Below, one piece after another: positions 1-8,465 of a DNA stretch of 46,801 nt (position 1 is its first letter; each line of letters opens with the position of its first letter). This DNA is from Bartonella sp. DB5-6 (GTDB taxonomy: Bacteria > Pseudomonadota > Alphaproteobacteria > Rhizobiales > Rhizobiaceae): positions 1-46,801 of the forward strand of contig NZ_JH725124.1 in NCBI RefSeq assembly GCF_000278115.1, written 5' to 3'. Position numbers and translations under genes: made by a program. Under the pieces are notes generated by a model. That model did not search any database, was not told the DNA's origin, and saw only the letters and a list, made by a program, of their open reading frames with translations.

Positions 1-146
1 CCATTCTCCATGGCCCCGTGGTGATCACCAGCATCAGTCAAGATCACGACTTTATCGCCCGCTCTGGTCAATCCCAGCGCATTCGCTATTCCATTAGTCT
101 TTTGCCTTTTTTTAATGGGGGAAAACCGCAAGGATATATGCAATGA
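1..146 (+). CDS. Phage tail protein gpU-like, C-terminal end (partial)
   Basis: The reading frame enters from the left edge (first full codon at base 3) and stops with TGA at 144-146, giving about 47 residues. The stop overlaps the ATG of the next gene. Text such as GPVVITSISQDHDF followed by RYSISLLPFF and an NGG..PQGY end fits the C-terminus of P2 gpU-type tail proteins. Position agrees: it directly precedes a gpX gene and a gpD gene, the P2 order U-X-D. A second, diverged gpU lies at 45684-46064 on the other strand. The rest of the gene is outside the window, so the assignment rests mainly on context. Confidence 0.6.
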   Translation, partial: ILHGPVVITSISQDHDFIARSGQSQRIRYSISLLPFFNGGKPQGYMQ

Positions 147-397
147 AGATACCAGAAAAGCGCGTTGTTGTAGAGCTAGAGGATATGAGCTTAGACCTGA
201 TCTGCTTTCAACATGCCATGGCTGTGTTAGGGGAGCACATCCAAGTTGGAGCTGTAAGCGGCTACTTAGAATCTACCTTGGAAGCCAATCCAGAGATTGC
301 TAAATATGGTGCTCTTTTGCCGCGGGGCTTAACCGTTCTCTTGCCTGAATTTGCACTTCACAATCCCCAAAGCATGGTGAAGCGGCTATGGGATTAA
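143..397 (+). CDS. Phage tail protein X (LysM-like, P2 gpX family)
   Basis: This 84-residue protein has the length and layout of the P2 tail protein X family, a small LysM-like baseplate-region protein. It has an N-terminal segment ending SLDLICF, then a central VSGYLESTLEANPEIAKYG and a hydrophobic end GLTVLLPEF. Family members typically combine an L-D-L-I...G...V..tl..NP...G pattern with a final strand. The ATG overlaps the stop of the upstream gpU-like gene, and its own stop (395-397) overlaps the gpD start region, so the three genes are translationally coupled. A second copy (45463-45687) shares the architecture but little identity. Confidence 0.8.
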   Translation: MKIPEKRVVVELEDMSLDLICFQHAMAVLGEHIQVGAVSGYLESTLEANPEIAKYGALLPRGLTVLLPEFALHNPQSMVKRLWD

Positions 398-1386
398 TGC
401 GCACACACCCTTTTATTGTGGTCAAAGTGGGAGACAAACCTGTTCATGAGGTTTTTTACCAGCGTCTTTTAACGGCAACCATCACAGATCATGCCGGCAA
501 TGAAGCTGATAGCTTTGAAGCAGAGTTTGACGATAGTGGCAATGATTTAGAGGTTCCGCAAAGCAACAGTGCACTGCAAGTGATCTTTGGCTATGAGAAC
601 AGCATCAGTGCTTCTATGGGGCGTTTTGTTGTCGAATCGGTGATCAGTTCCGGTGGCAGTGAGGGAGAGATATTGCGCCTTTGTGGCAAAAGCGCTTCGA
701 TGCGTAAAGAACTCAAAGAACAAACAAGCGAACATTTTGACCACAAAACTGTTGGCGAGATTGTTGAGACATTAGCCAAACGCCATGGCTATCAAGCAAA
801 GATTAGTCCTCAGTTCACTCAACAAACTTTGCCTTATGTGATTCGTACAGATCAATCGGCTGTTGATTTTTTAACCCGCCTTGCCGATCGGATGCAGGCG
901 CGTTTTTTAATCAAGGATAATAAGTTTTTATTTTTAAGCGGAGAGAATTTACCAGCCCTCGACATCCATAAACATGACTGTTCCAGCTGGGAATTTACCC
1001 TTGAGCCGCGCACGCAATATGGCAGCATTGAAGCTTTTTATTTTGACCGCTCCCAAGGGCAGCAATGGCAAGTCAAACATCAGACAGGTTTTAGCGGTCC
1101 CATGCGTCGCTTGCGCAATTGCTACACCTGTGAGGAAGAAGCTCTGGCTGCTGCTGCCTCAGAATCAGACCGATTATGCCGTGCTGTAGGCAGTGGTTCT
1201 TTGTCCCTTGCGGGGCGTCCAGAAATCATGGCCGACCAACCTCTTTTATTGCAAGGGTTTCGTGGCGAAATCAATGGTTCATGGAAAGCCGCAACCGTTA
1301 CCCACCGCTATGACAAGCAAAGCGGTTACACAACAGAAATCACCCTCGAAGCTCCAAACAAGGGAAAACAAAGCAACAAAGAATAG
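388..1386 (+). CDS. Phage late control / tail protein gpD family
   Basis: This 332-residue protein belongs to the phage late control gene D (gpD) family, which forms the hub at the baseplate end of the tail tube. Visible family features are ITDHAGNEADSFEAEFDD near the N-terminus, a G-Y-E strand, the ETLAKRHGYQAKI segment, AVDFLTRLADRM in the middle, and YTTEITLEAP at the C-terminus. ATG 388 has GGTGAAG upstream; an alternative ATG at 397 overlaps the gpX stop (TAATG). It is the last gene of this tail operon. No phage gene follows before the tRNA, so the operon or its prophage ends here. It is about 105 residues shorter than the second gpD at the right end, which carries an inserted acidic linker. 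Confidence 0.85.
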   Translation: MGLMRTHPFIVVKVGDKPVHEVFYQRLLTATITDHAGNEADSFEAEFDDSGNDLEVPQSNSALQVIFGYENSISASMGRFVVESVISSGGSEGEILRLCGKSASMRKELKEQTSEHFDHKTVGEIVETLAKRHGYQAKISPQFTQQTLPYVIRTDQSAVDFLTRLADRMQARFLIKDNKFLFLSGENLPALDIHKHDCSSWEFTLEPRTQYGSIEAFYFDRSQGQQWQVKHQTGFSGPMRRLRNCYTCEEEALAAAASESDRLCRAVGSGSLSLAGRPEIMADQPLLLQGFRGEINGSWKAATVTHRYDKQSGYTTEITLEAPNKGKQSNKE

Positions 1387-1456
1387 AAGTTGTTGGAAAC
1401 AGATCACCAAAGGGGCAAGTTCAACCTTCGATTGGTTGTGAAGCACTCTTAGATTC

Positions 1457-1479
1457 AAAGTGTAAAGTTTGCACTTTTT
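1457..1479 (+). terminator. Candidate terminator after the left phage tail operon
   Basis: AAAGTG (1457-1462) pairs with CACTTT (1472-1477). A wobble and two more A-T pairs extend the stem to nine pairs around a three-base loop, and two Ts follow. It lies about 70 bases after the gpD stop. The stem is AT-rich and the T run is short, so this is only a candidate. Confidence 0.35.
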
Positions 1480-1518
1480 AGGAGAAGAGAAAAATATGCA
1501 TTAAAGGCTCTTTAAATA

Positions 1519-1550
1519 CCCTTTGAAAGACCTTTGAAGACCCTTTGAGA
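1519..1550. repeat. Three imperfect tandem copies of CCCTTTGAAGA
   Basis: The units are CCCTTTGAAAGA (1519-1530), CCTTTGAAGA (1531-1540) and CCCTTTGAGA (1541-1550), followed by a related ACCCCTTAAA. They lie between the phage tail operon and tRNA-Pro. No function is assigned. Confidence 0.6.
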
Positions 1551-1632
1551 ACCCCTTAAAAAACTTTTTGAAAAAAATAAATTGGTACAAAACCTAGTGG
1601 CAAAATATACAAAACCTGCCGTCAAGCTACAA

Positions 1633-1709
<77 letters not shown>

Positions 1710-2221
1710 AAATGTGTAAAACGCTTAAATGACTGTTTATTTAAAGGCAAGAGAAAAAATAAATAGAATAAAATCTAAAGTGCTCTTACTCTTTCAAAGA
1801 GAGCTTTCGCGAGTGTAAATAAAACTTTGCATTTTGATATTTCATTCTATTCATTTTTTCTGATATTTAAGAGATACTGTAGAAAAATGATACCTTTTTA
1901 GTGTTTCTGTTTATTTATTGAGATTTTTTCAAAAATATGAAAACTTTTATAAGTATAGTAACAGATATACGATATTGAAAAATTTTTTCTGTTTTTATTT
2001 TTTATAAAATGAGCATTTCGCATAAGATGTAAGGAGAAAAAATAGAATTTTCAGGTTGCAGAATTACAAATCCAAATGGTCGAATATGAGGTTTTCATCC
2101 CGATAGAAAAAGATCAAAACATTTTAATATATATCTTGCCGTTTCGCATTAAGTGTACCAGATAAATGAAATATTGTAAATGAAACACTTTTAAAGTTTT
2201 TGTTTGTAAAGAAAAGAGTAA
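1710..2221. other. Intergenic region, no gene seen
   Basis: About 510 very AT-rich bases lie between tRNA-Pro and the IscA-type gene. I found no convincing reading frame or RNA structure. It should contain the promoters of the tRNA (minus strand) and of the Fe-S gene (plus strand), but I cannot place them with confidence. Confidence 0.5.
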
Positions 2222-2584
2222 ATGATGAGCCGTTTTTCGGTAATAAATTTAACGGAAGCTGCAGTAAATCGTGTTAAAGCGATTATGGATGCTAAAGATG
2301 CATGTGGTATTCTTATTGGTATCAAAAAAGGTGGTTGTGCGGGGATGGAGTATACAATTACCCTTGTAAAGGAAGAGAGGCTGAATGCAGATGTTGTTGA
2401 AGTGAATGGTGCTCGTGTTTTTATAGCGCATGATGCAGTATTATTTTTATTAGGAACACAGGTAGATTACGAAGTGACAACACTTCGTTCCGGTTTTGTA
2501 TTTAAAAATCCTAATCAAGTTTCTACATGTGGATGTGGTGAATCGGTAGAACTTCGTCCTGCCCTTGCAAAATCAGTCAATTGA
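2222..2584 (+). CDS. IscA/SufA-type iron-sulfur cluster assembly protein
   Basis: This 120-residue A-type Fe-S carrier/scaffold would accept or deliver clusters to apoproteins in the cytoplasm. The family signature is the three-cysteine set: a first Cys in KKGGCAGMEY and a C-terminal CGCG (STCGCGES). The usual length is 105-125. Two ATGs lie in tandem (2222 and 2225); either could be used, with a purine-rich AAAGAAAAGAG ahead. It stands alone here and is convergent with mazG, so genetic context does not tell IscA from SufA or ErpA. The start and core fold call are secure; the exact paralogue is not. Confidence 0.85.
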   Translation: MMSRFSVINLTEAAVNRVKAIMDAKDACGILIGIKKGGCAGMEYTITLVKEERLNADVVEVNGARVFIAHDAVLFLLGTQVDYEVTTLRSGFVFKNPNQVSTCGCGESVELRPALAKSVN

Positions 2585-2618
2585 ATTTAATGAATTAAGG
2601 ATTTTCTTGGTTTTTAGG

Positions 2619-3461
2619 TTAGCGAAATCTCATGTTTTTTTGTCTTCCATTTTTAGCTTTATTCCAGAGATCTTCCATTTCATTTAAGGATGCATCAGCT
2701 AGTGTTTTAGATTGAGCGGATAGATTTTCTTCAATATAGGTAAAACGATTTCGAAACTTTGTATTTGTTTTTTTTAATGCTTTTTGTGAATCAATATTCA
2801 AGTGACGTGAGAGATTAAGTAAAGCAAAGTAGAGATCACCAAACTCTTCTTCTATATGTGATGTTTTATCATCTTTGATTGCTTCTTTGAGCTCATTGAG
2901 TTCTTCTTCTATTTTTTCAAAAATTTTATGACTCTTATTCCAATCAAAACCTACTTTAGCGGCGGACTTTTGTAAAGCTAGTGCTTCTTGGTCTGCTGGT
3001 TGAATCTTTTTTACTTGTGTAAGAATGCTTGTTGTAGAACTGGTTAATAATTTTTCTTCTTCGCAGTACTTTTTTTGTGCAGCTTGTTCTCTTTTTTTTA
3101 TATGCTCCCATTCTTCTGCTATAAAGCCACGTTTTTTTTGTTCTTCATTTCCGAAAACGTGAGGATGGCGACGAATCATTTTTGCAGTGATTGAGTAAAC
3201 AACATCTTTGAAAGTAAAGTAACCCTCTTCTTGTGCAATTGTAGTATGATAGACGACCTGTAAAAGAAGATCACCAAGTTCTTCGCAAAGATCCATTCGG
3301 TTTTTTCGTTCAATGGCATCGATAACCTCGTAAACTTCTTCAAGTAAATAGGGTACGAGAGAATCAAACGTTTGTTTTATATTCCAAGTACATCCGCCAT
3401 CACGGTTTCGTAATGCTGCAACAATTGCGATAAGATCATTGATATCTTTTGACGCTAACAC
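2619..3461 (-). CDS. mazG: Nucleoside triphosphate pyrophosphohydrolase MazG
   Basis: MazG hydrolyses (deoxy)nucleoside triphosphates to monophosphates and pyrophosphate. This 280-residue form has the two tandem MazG domains of the long type. The first (about 18-130) carries TFDSLVPYLLEEVYEV, the metal-binding E-E-x-x-D...E-E-L-G-D-L-L-L-Q set and the family end IRRHPHVFG. The second (about 165-265) has a matching EELNELKEAI...EEEFGDLYFALLNL. GTG at 3461 is chosen because AGGAGA sits eight bases upstream. The usual C-P-W near the N-terminus appears here as GGCTW. In other Rhizobiales mazG often sits beside hflX; here it is next to the lipid A cluster. Confidence 0.93.
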   Translation of the reverse strand: MLASKDINDLIAIVAALRNRDGGCTWNIKQTFDSLVPYLLEEVYEVIDAIERKNRMDLCEELGDLLLQVVYHTTIAQEEGYFTFKDVVYSITAKMIRRHPHVFGNEEQKKRGFIAEEWEHIKKREQAAQKKYCEEEKLLTSSTTSILTQVKKIQPADQEALALQKSAAKVGFDWNKSHKIFEKIEEELNELKEAIKDDKTSHIEEEFGDLYFALLNLSRHLNIDSQKALKKTNTKFRNRFTYIEENLSAQSKTLADASLNEMEDLWNKAKNGRQKNMRFR

Positions 3462-3494
3462 TTATATTTCTCCTATAAATGCTACTATGATATA

Positions 3495-4424
3495 TTAGCT
3501 ATCCCAACGTCTGTGTAGCCATGCCCATTGCCCAGGATATTCTCGTACCCAGCTTTCTACAATATCATTTAATTTTTGTGTAGAAGCGGCTATATCGATT
3601 TCGTTTTTTTCGTCAAGTGGAAGCTTTACACGCTCATATAGCTCTAAACGATGGCGTCCTCCAGCAAGACGGATACAACGTGCTGGATAGATATCACAAT
3701 TATATTGTCGCGCAAGTTTTATAATTAAAGGATTTGTTTTAAGTGGTCTGTTAAAAAATGTTCCTAAAACACCACGGCGAAATTTTTGGTCAACGAGCAT
3801 ACCAACATTTTTACCTTCTGCTAACTTAGCTGCTAATGTCCAAGCTGCTCCTGCCTTAGATGGGACGAGATGCCCCATGGAAGTTTGCCGAGCTTTAAGG
3901 ACTCGCTTTGCAATATAAGGATTATTGGGAGGTCTAAAGAGCACCGTAACATTCAGTCCAAAACTTTGTGCGCATATAGGAAGAAGTTCGAAATTTCCAG
4001 TATGCGCTGTGAAAAAAATATGCGGTTTTTTTTCATTTTTTAATCGTTTAAATATTTCAGCACCTTTAACCTCAATAAGGCCAGGCTTCTCCGCATGAGG
4101 ATCAAAATCAAAAATTTTATCAAGAAAAATGTATTCCGCTAGAAATTGTCCTATATTTTGCCACATTTCTATTGAGATGCTCTGAATCTCTTCTTCTGTT
4201 TTTTCTGGATATGCAAATCTAAGGTTTGTGAGTGTGATCTGGTGGCGGTGTGTGAGGGGGCCAAGTGTTTTTGCTAACCAAGAAAACGAAGAAAACCCAA
4301 TGTTGGTAGGAAAATATTTTAAAATAAATAAGGAACCAATGAGTAGATATCCCCACAACAAGTAAAATGACTTTTTTGTTATAATTTTAATATGGTATAC
4401 AACAATTTTAATATAAAGCTTCAT
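3495..4424 (-). CDS. lpxXL: Lipid A very-long-chain acyltransferase (LpxXL, LpxL/HtrB family)
   Basis: This 309-residue inner-membrane acyltransferase belongs to the lysophospholipid/LpxL superfamily. A hydrophobic N-terminal anchor (about 18-38) is followed by the catalytic HX4E motif in FFTAHTGNFELLP, then FRPPNNPY and the GKNVGMLVDQKFRRGV block typical of LpxL proteins. It is the last gene of the acpXL-fabF2-fabF1-adh-lpxXL run. In Rhizobium the equivalent enzyme transfers the 27-hydroxyoctacosanoyl chain from AcpXL to lipid A, and Bartonella lipid A is known to carry such long chains. The family is certain from sequence; substrate specificity is inferred from the cluster. Confidence 0.9.
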   Translation of the reverse strand: MKLYIKIVVYHIKIITKKSFYLLWGYLLIGSLFILKYFPTNIGFSSFSWLAKTLGPLTHRHQITLTNLRFAYPEKTEEEIQSISIEMWQNIGQFLAEYIFLDKIFDFDPHAEKPGLIEVKGAEIFKRLKNEKKPHIFFTAHTGNFELLPICAQSFGLNVTVLFRPPNNPYIAKRVLKARQTSMGHLVPSKAGAAWTLAAKLAEGKNVGMLVDQKFRRGVLGTFFNRPLKTNPLIIKLARQYNCDIYPARCIRLAGGRHRLELYERVKLPLDEKNEIDIAASTQKLNDIVESWVREYPGQWAWLHRRWDS

Positions 4425-4430
4425 CGTAAT

Positions 4431-5459
4431 TTAATCAATTTTAAGAATAATTTTACCAAAAATATCACGGTTTTCCATTCGTTTTAAAGCTATATCAATT
4501 TCATCAAATCCAACAATTGTATCAATGACGGGGTGTACGACTCCTTGTGCCATTTTCCACATGGCGTTTTGCATATTTTCTATACGACAGCCAAATGAAC
4601 CAAATATCTTAAGTTGTTGCTGAAATAATTGCATGAGATTTAGCGGTGCTGTAACTCCAGAAGTAGAACCACAAGTTACCAAGCGTGCTCCTCGTTTCAT
4701 ACACAACAAAGAACCACTCCATGTATCAGTTCCTACATGCTCAAAAACAACATCAACACCTTTTTTTTGGGTTAATTTTCGGACAACGCCTTCAAAACGA
4801 TCTTTACGGTAATTAATAACGTGATCTGCTCCAAGAGATTGTGCTTTTTCAATTTTTTCATCTGAACCTACAGTTGTAATAACTGTACATTTCATGTGTT
4901 TTGCGAGTTGAATAGCTGCAGAGCCGATACCAGAACCGCCTGCCTGTATCAGAACTGTTTCCCCTGCTTGTAGTTTTGCATTATCGAAAAGCATATGTTC
5001 TACAGTGCCAAAAGTAATCGGAGCAACAGCTGCTTGCAGTTCATCACATTCTGGAGGAGCTGGGACCAATAGTCGCGCCGGCAAATTGACGAATTCACAG
5101 GCAAATCCATCAAGATGAAAACCGTAGACGCCTTTTACATTATTGCAAAGATTATCACGTCCTTCACGGCACGCTTTGCATATTCCGCAGGTTTGAGCAC
5201 CATAAATTGAGACGATCTGTCCAAGTTGTAAATTTTTAACATTACTCCCCAGTTGAGTAACTTTACCAGAAGCTTCTGCGCCAATTACGAGTGGCATTTT
5301 TCTTTTTGCAAAGGCCATACCACGCCAGCCCCATACATCAATATGATTAAGAGCAACGGCTTTTATATGCACTGTTACTTCATCAGGGTTAGGTGGTGGT
5401 GGCGTGGCGATATTGGTGATTTCAAGTCGGCGTTCATTCAATAGTTGCAGTGCACGCAT
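4431..5459 (-). CDS. MDR-family zinc-type reductase of the VLCFA lipid A cluster (adh2XL type)
   Basis: This is a medium-chain dehydrogenase/reductase of about 342 residues, with a GroES-like half and a Rossmann half (AGGSGIGSAAIQLAK). The structural-zinc lobe is intact: C93, C96, C99 and C107 (numbered from the upstream ATG at 5465). The catalytic-zinc ligands are not: the usual C-x-x-D reads NHID and the usual G-H-E reads GAEASG. It is therefore unlikely to be a classical alcohol dehydrogenase and may reduce a double bond, such as the enoyl step of chain elongation; that is inference. ATG 5459 is preferred over 5465 because GGGGG lies six bases upstream. Rhizobial clusters carry the orthologue between fabF1XL and lpxXL. 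Confidence 0.85.
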   Translation of the reverse strand: MRALQLLNERRLEITNIATPPPPNPDEVTVHIKAVALNHIDVWGWRGMAFAKRKMPLVIGAEASGKVTQLGSNVKNLQLGQIVSIYGAQTCGICKACREGRDNLCNNVKGVYGFHLDGFACEFVNLPARLLVPAPPECDELQAAVAPITFGTVEHMLFDNAKLQAGETVLIQAGGSGIGSAAIQLAKHMKCTVITTVGSDEKIEKAQSLGADHVINYRKDRFEGVVRKLTQKKGVDVVFEHVGTDTWSGSLLCMKRGARLVTCGSTSGVTAPLNLMQLFQQQLKIFGSFGCRIENMQNAMWKMAQGVVHPVIDTIVGFDEIDIALKRMENRDIFGKIILKID

Positions 5460-5524
5460 TATCATCCCCCTTAATATATGGCTGTTAAGTTAACTGTTAC
5501 AAAGTTTGATCAATATTAAAATGA

Positions 5525-6796
5525 TTATCCTTTATATGCAGTGATAACAAGACTTGTATTTTGACCTCCAAATCCAAATGAATTTGACAAAACCGCATTG
5601 ACACAGGCTTTACGGCTATGGTTAGGAACAACGTCTAAAGGGATAGTAGGATCAGGATCATCATAATTGATTGTAGGAGGAAGTATTCCAGATTGAATAG
5701 TTAAAAGCGAAAAAACAGCCTCTATAGCACCAGCAGCAGTTAATGTGTGACCAATCATTGATTTATTAGAAGAGACAGGAATATTTTCTAAAATATCACC
5801 GAAGACTGTTGATAATGCGAGATACTCCATTTTTTCATTTTCAGGTGTTGAGGTTCCGTGTGCATTAATATAGTCAATTTCATTGATGGTTATTGTTGCA
5901 TCATCTAAGGCTTTGCGAACTGATTCAATCGCTGGAGATGCATCGGGTTTTGAACGTGTACGGTGAAAATCATCTGCTGTTTCTCCACAGCCAGCTAAAA
6001 TTCCTAAAATTGTCGCATTACGCTCTAACGCGCTTTTGAGAGATTCGAGAACAAGAGCCCCTGACCCTTCTGCCATAACAAAACCATCTCGATCACGGCT
6101 AAAGGGTTTTGCTGCTTTTTCTGCAGGATTATTCTGGGTTGAAAGAGCAGATAATAATGAAAAACGGATAAGAGATTCTGCTGAAACTGAACCATCTGTA
6201 GCAATCGTGAGTGCACGATCTGTTTCTTTCCGTCTAATGGCTTCGGCACCTAATTGAATTGCTGTTGCACCAGATGCGCAAGCAGTTGAAAGTGTAACAG
6301 GAAGTCCTTTTGTTCCAAATCTTTTCTGAATTTTTTCTGCAATTGCTCCAAATTGTGTGGTTTCAAAAAGTGCCTCATGGAGTTTATGGCGGCAGACTTT
6401 AAGAAGATTTGCATAGGAAGGTTCATTATTAGAGCCCTTTTGATCAAGAGTAAAACGTGCTTTCCATTCAAGCTCAACAGGAGGAGCTGCTAAAAAAAGT
6501 GGTCCATTAAATTTTTTTTTATCAAGGTCCGCTTGCTCGATAGCTTCCACTGCTGCAAGATTCGCAAGTTTTTCAGAAAGGGCTGCAGCACCGAGCGTGC
6601 TTTCTTCAAGAAAATCAACTGTTCCAGCGATACATGTATTTAATCCTTCGACGGGAAAGCGCGTTATTTTATGAATGCCGCTCACACCACTTGTTAACTT
6701 TTGCCAATTTTCGTGTTTACCTTGTCCTAGTGATGTTACAATTCCTGCTCCAGTTATTGCGACAAGTGGACGCCCAAAATGATCATTATATTCCAC
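5525..6796 (-). CDS. fabF1XL: Beta-ketoacyl-ACP synthase II, catalytic subunit (FabF1XL)
   Basis: This 423-residue KAS II enzyme performs decarboxylative condensation of malonyl-ACP with an acyl-ACP. The catalytic triad is complete: C173 in STACASGAT, H313 in NAHGTSTPEN and H350 in NKSMIGHT, with the conserved Lys at 345. The C-terminus shows SNSFGFGGQN. The start is GTG at 6796 with GGAG about ten bases upstream. Only 15 bases separate it from the preceding FabF-like gene, suggesting translation from one mRNA. In the cluster it is the likely elongating synthase for the very-long hydroxy acyl chain carried on AcpXL. Confidence 0.92.
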   Translation of the reverse strand: MEYNDHFGRPLVAITGAGIVTSLGQGKHENWQKLTSGVSGIHKITRFPVEGLNTCIAGTVDFLEESTLGAAALSEKLANLAAVEAIEQADLDKKKFNGPLFLAAPPVELEWKARFTLDQKGSNNEPSYANLLKVCRHKLHEALFETTQFGAIAEKIQKRFGTKGLPVTLSTACASGATAIQLGAEAIRRKETDRALTIATDGSVSAESLIRFSLLSALSTQNNPAEKAAKPFSRDRDGFVMAEGSGALVLESLKSALERNATILGILAGCGETADDFHRTRSKPDASPAIESVRKALDDATITINEIDYINAHGTSTPENEKMEYLALSTVFGDILENIPVSSNKSMIGHTLTAAGAIEAVFSLLTIQSGILPPTINYDDPDPTIPLDVVPNHSRKACVNAVLSNSFGFGGQNTSLVITAYKG

Positions 6797-6811
6797 TAAT
6801 AGAAATCTCCT

Positions 6812-7987
6812 TCAAACAGTAGTCAGGTGTGCTATACCTTCAGCTCTTTTTATACCAATGGTTGTCACAAACGCTTGACATACTTCTTTAGAAAAAGGCT
6901 TTTCATGAGCACTTAACGCTGGAAAACTGTGTCTTTTTTTAACAGTAAGTGCGGCAAGCGCAAGTGCTAAAGGAAATTGCGCTTCCCGCATATAACCAAA
7001 TAATGTTGTAATTCCGCGGTAAGATATATCAGCAGCCTCAAGAGCACTTTTTTCTGCTGCTGTTACTTCGTGAAATCCTGAAGCAGTTGAAATAGCTAAA
7101 GCAGATTTAGCTTCTATTGTTTTCAACATTGATACAATTGATTCTTTAAGCGGGATTTTTTTTCTGTCCGTTTGATCCGTGATGATTTGGCTAATTTCAG
7201 CATAAGCATGTGCATTGCGTTTTCTTGCGTGTTTCTTACTTTCAAGGACAAGAAAAATACCACCAGAACCGGTTATAACACCGCCGCCAGGATAATTTTT
7301 ACGGTCCCAAACGGGTGTCCATCCACCGCGTGTTAAGAGCCCTCCAAGTTCATGGGACAACAACATATCATAATTTTGTGCGTTATAAGAGCTTCCCACC
7401 AGTGCATGTGTACTCTGTCCTGAGCGAATACGAGCTACAGCAATTTGAAGTGCAGAAAGTCCGCTGCCTTCTTCTCCCATAAACGTACGAGAAGATCCTG
7501 TTACTTTATGAACAATTGAAATATTTCCAGCCAAAAGATTTGAGAGTTGTGCCAAAAATAAAGTTGGACGAAGTTCAGTCGAAAGAACCGAATTTAACAT
7601 GAAAGCATGATCAGGTACTTTACGTGCTTGTGAGAGAATTTGTGTATCAACAACGATATCACGTTCTCCTCCACTTGCTGCAACGATCATATCCATTGTT
7701 GATGTTAATTGCTCATCATTTTTCATGCCTGCATCATCAAGAGCAAGGCCAGCGGCATAAGTACCAAGGCGCTGCCATGTGCCCATTTGCCGTTGATCAC
7801 TTTTTTTGGGAATTTGTAAACTCCAATCAACTTCTGGCAATTGATGGACAATGTAAGGTGAAAAAGTTGTACAGTCAAGATTTGGTGTAACTGTAGGATT
7901 GTTTAAGAGATCCCAGTGATGATTAATTCCTTCACCCAGAGAGCTTATAAGTCCTATCCCAGTAATGAGTACAGCTTGGTCACGCAT
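6812..7987 (-). CDS. fabF2XL: KAS-like protein lacking the catalytic triad (FabF2XL; chain-length-factor-like)
   Basis: This 391-residue thiolase-fold protein aligns with FabF1XL along its length, from VLITGIGLISSLGEG to the C-terminus. The active-site Cys is Glu173 (EEGSGLSALQ against ACASGATAIQ), the first His is Ser303 (ISTASGF against INAHGTS) and the second His is Tyr332 (TTLFGYM against SMIGHT). It cannot work as an ordinary ketosynthase. Type II polyketide systems pair an active ketosynthase with an inactive homologue that sets chain length, and a similar FabF1/FabF2 heterodimer is my inference. It starts ten bases after acpXL ends. The usual rhizobial fabZXL gene between them is absent. 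Confidence 0.88.
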   Translation of the reverse strand: MRDQAVLITGIGLISSLGEGINHHWDLLNNPTVTPNLDCTTFSPYIVHQLPEVDWSLQIPKKSDQRQMGTWQRLGTYAAGLALDDAGMKNDEQLTSTMDMIVAASGGERDIVVDTQILSQARKVPDHAFMLNSVLSTELRPTLFLAQLSNLLAGNISIVHKVTGSSRTFMGEEGSGLSALQIAVARIRSGQSTHALVGSSYNAQNYDMLLSHELGGLLTRGGWTPVWDRKNYPGGGVITGSGGIFLVLESKKHARKRNAHAYAEISQIITDQTDRKKIPLKESIVSMLKTIEAKSALAISTASGFHEVTAAEKSALEAADISYRGITTLFGYMREAQFPLALALAALTVKKRHSFPALSAHEKPFSKEVCQAFVTTIGIKRAEGIAHLTTV

Positions 7988-7996
7988 GGTAAAAAA

Positions 7997-8299
7997 TTAT
8001 TCCGCCTGTTTTAAGGCAACGAGTTCATCAATTTTTGCACAAAGATTTTTTAGAACAAAGTATTCTTCCGTTGCAGCTGCACCTTCGTTGATTTCTTGCG
8101 TCCATTGTTCCAGTGGAATTTTAATTCCAAAAGCTTTATCAATAGCGAAAACAATATCAAGAAAATCAAGGCTATCGATTCCCAAATCGTTAATTGTATG
8201 GCTTTCAGGTGCGATTGTGCAGCGATCAATTTCACTGATTTCTGCTATAATATCAGCGACTTTATCAAACGTAGAAGGCAATATCCGATTCCTTATCAT
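7997..8299 (-). CDS. acpXL: Specialised acyl carrier protein AcpXL
   Basis: AcpXL is the dedicated acyl carrier protein that holds the C26-C28 hydroxy fatty acid destined for lipid A. The phosphopantetheine site is the Ser in GIDSLDFLD, and the stretch [16 protein letters not shown] and the end [14 protein letters not shown] are characteristic of AcpXL rather than of housekeeping AcpP. The length is 100 residues from ATG 8299; a TTG at 8281 would give 94, closer to the family's usual start just before TFDKVAD. It is the first gene of the minus-strand cluster, so the promoter should lie in 8300-8465. Confidence 0.93.
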   Translation of the reverse strand: MIRNRILPSTFDKVADIIAEISEIDRCTIAPESHTINDLGIDSLDFLDIVFAIDKAFGIKIPLEQWTQEINEGAAATEEYFVLKNLCAKIDELVALKQAE

Positions 8300-8465
8300 A
8301 AAATAAACATATTCCTTTTCTAAACTTTTTTTCCTTCAAAAAAAAGACTTAATCCAGAATATAGCTACCTTTTCTATAGAGAAAGCGCGTTTGCAGAGCG
8401 TGAAATGCTACATTTCAAAACTTTGAAAAATTTTGAAGTTTTATTGTGAGTTTGCTTATTTTCAT

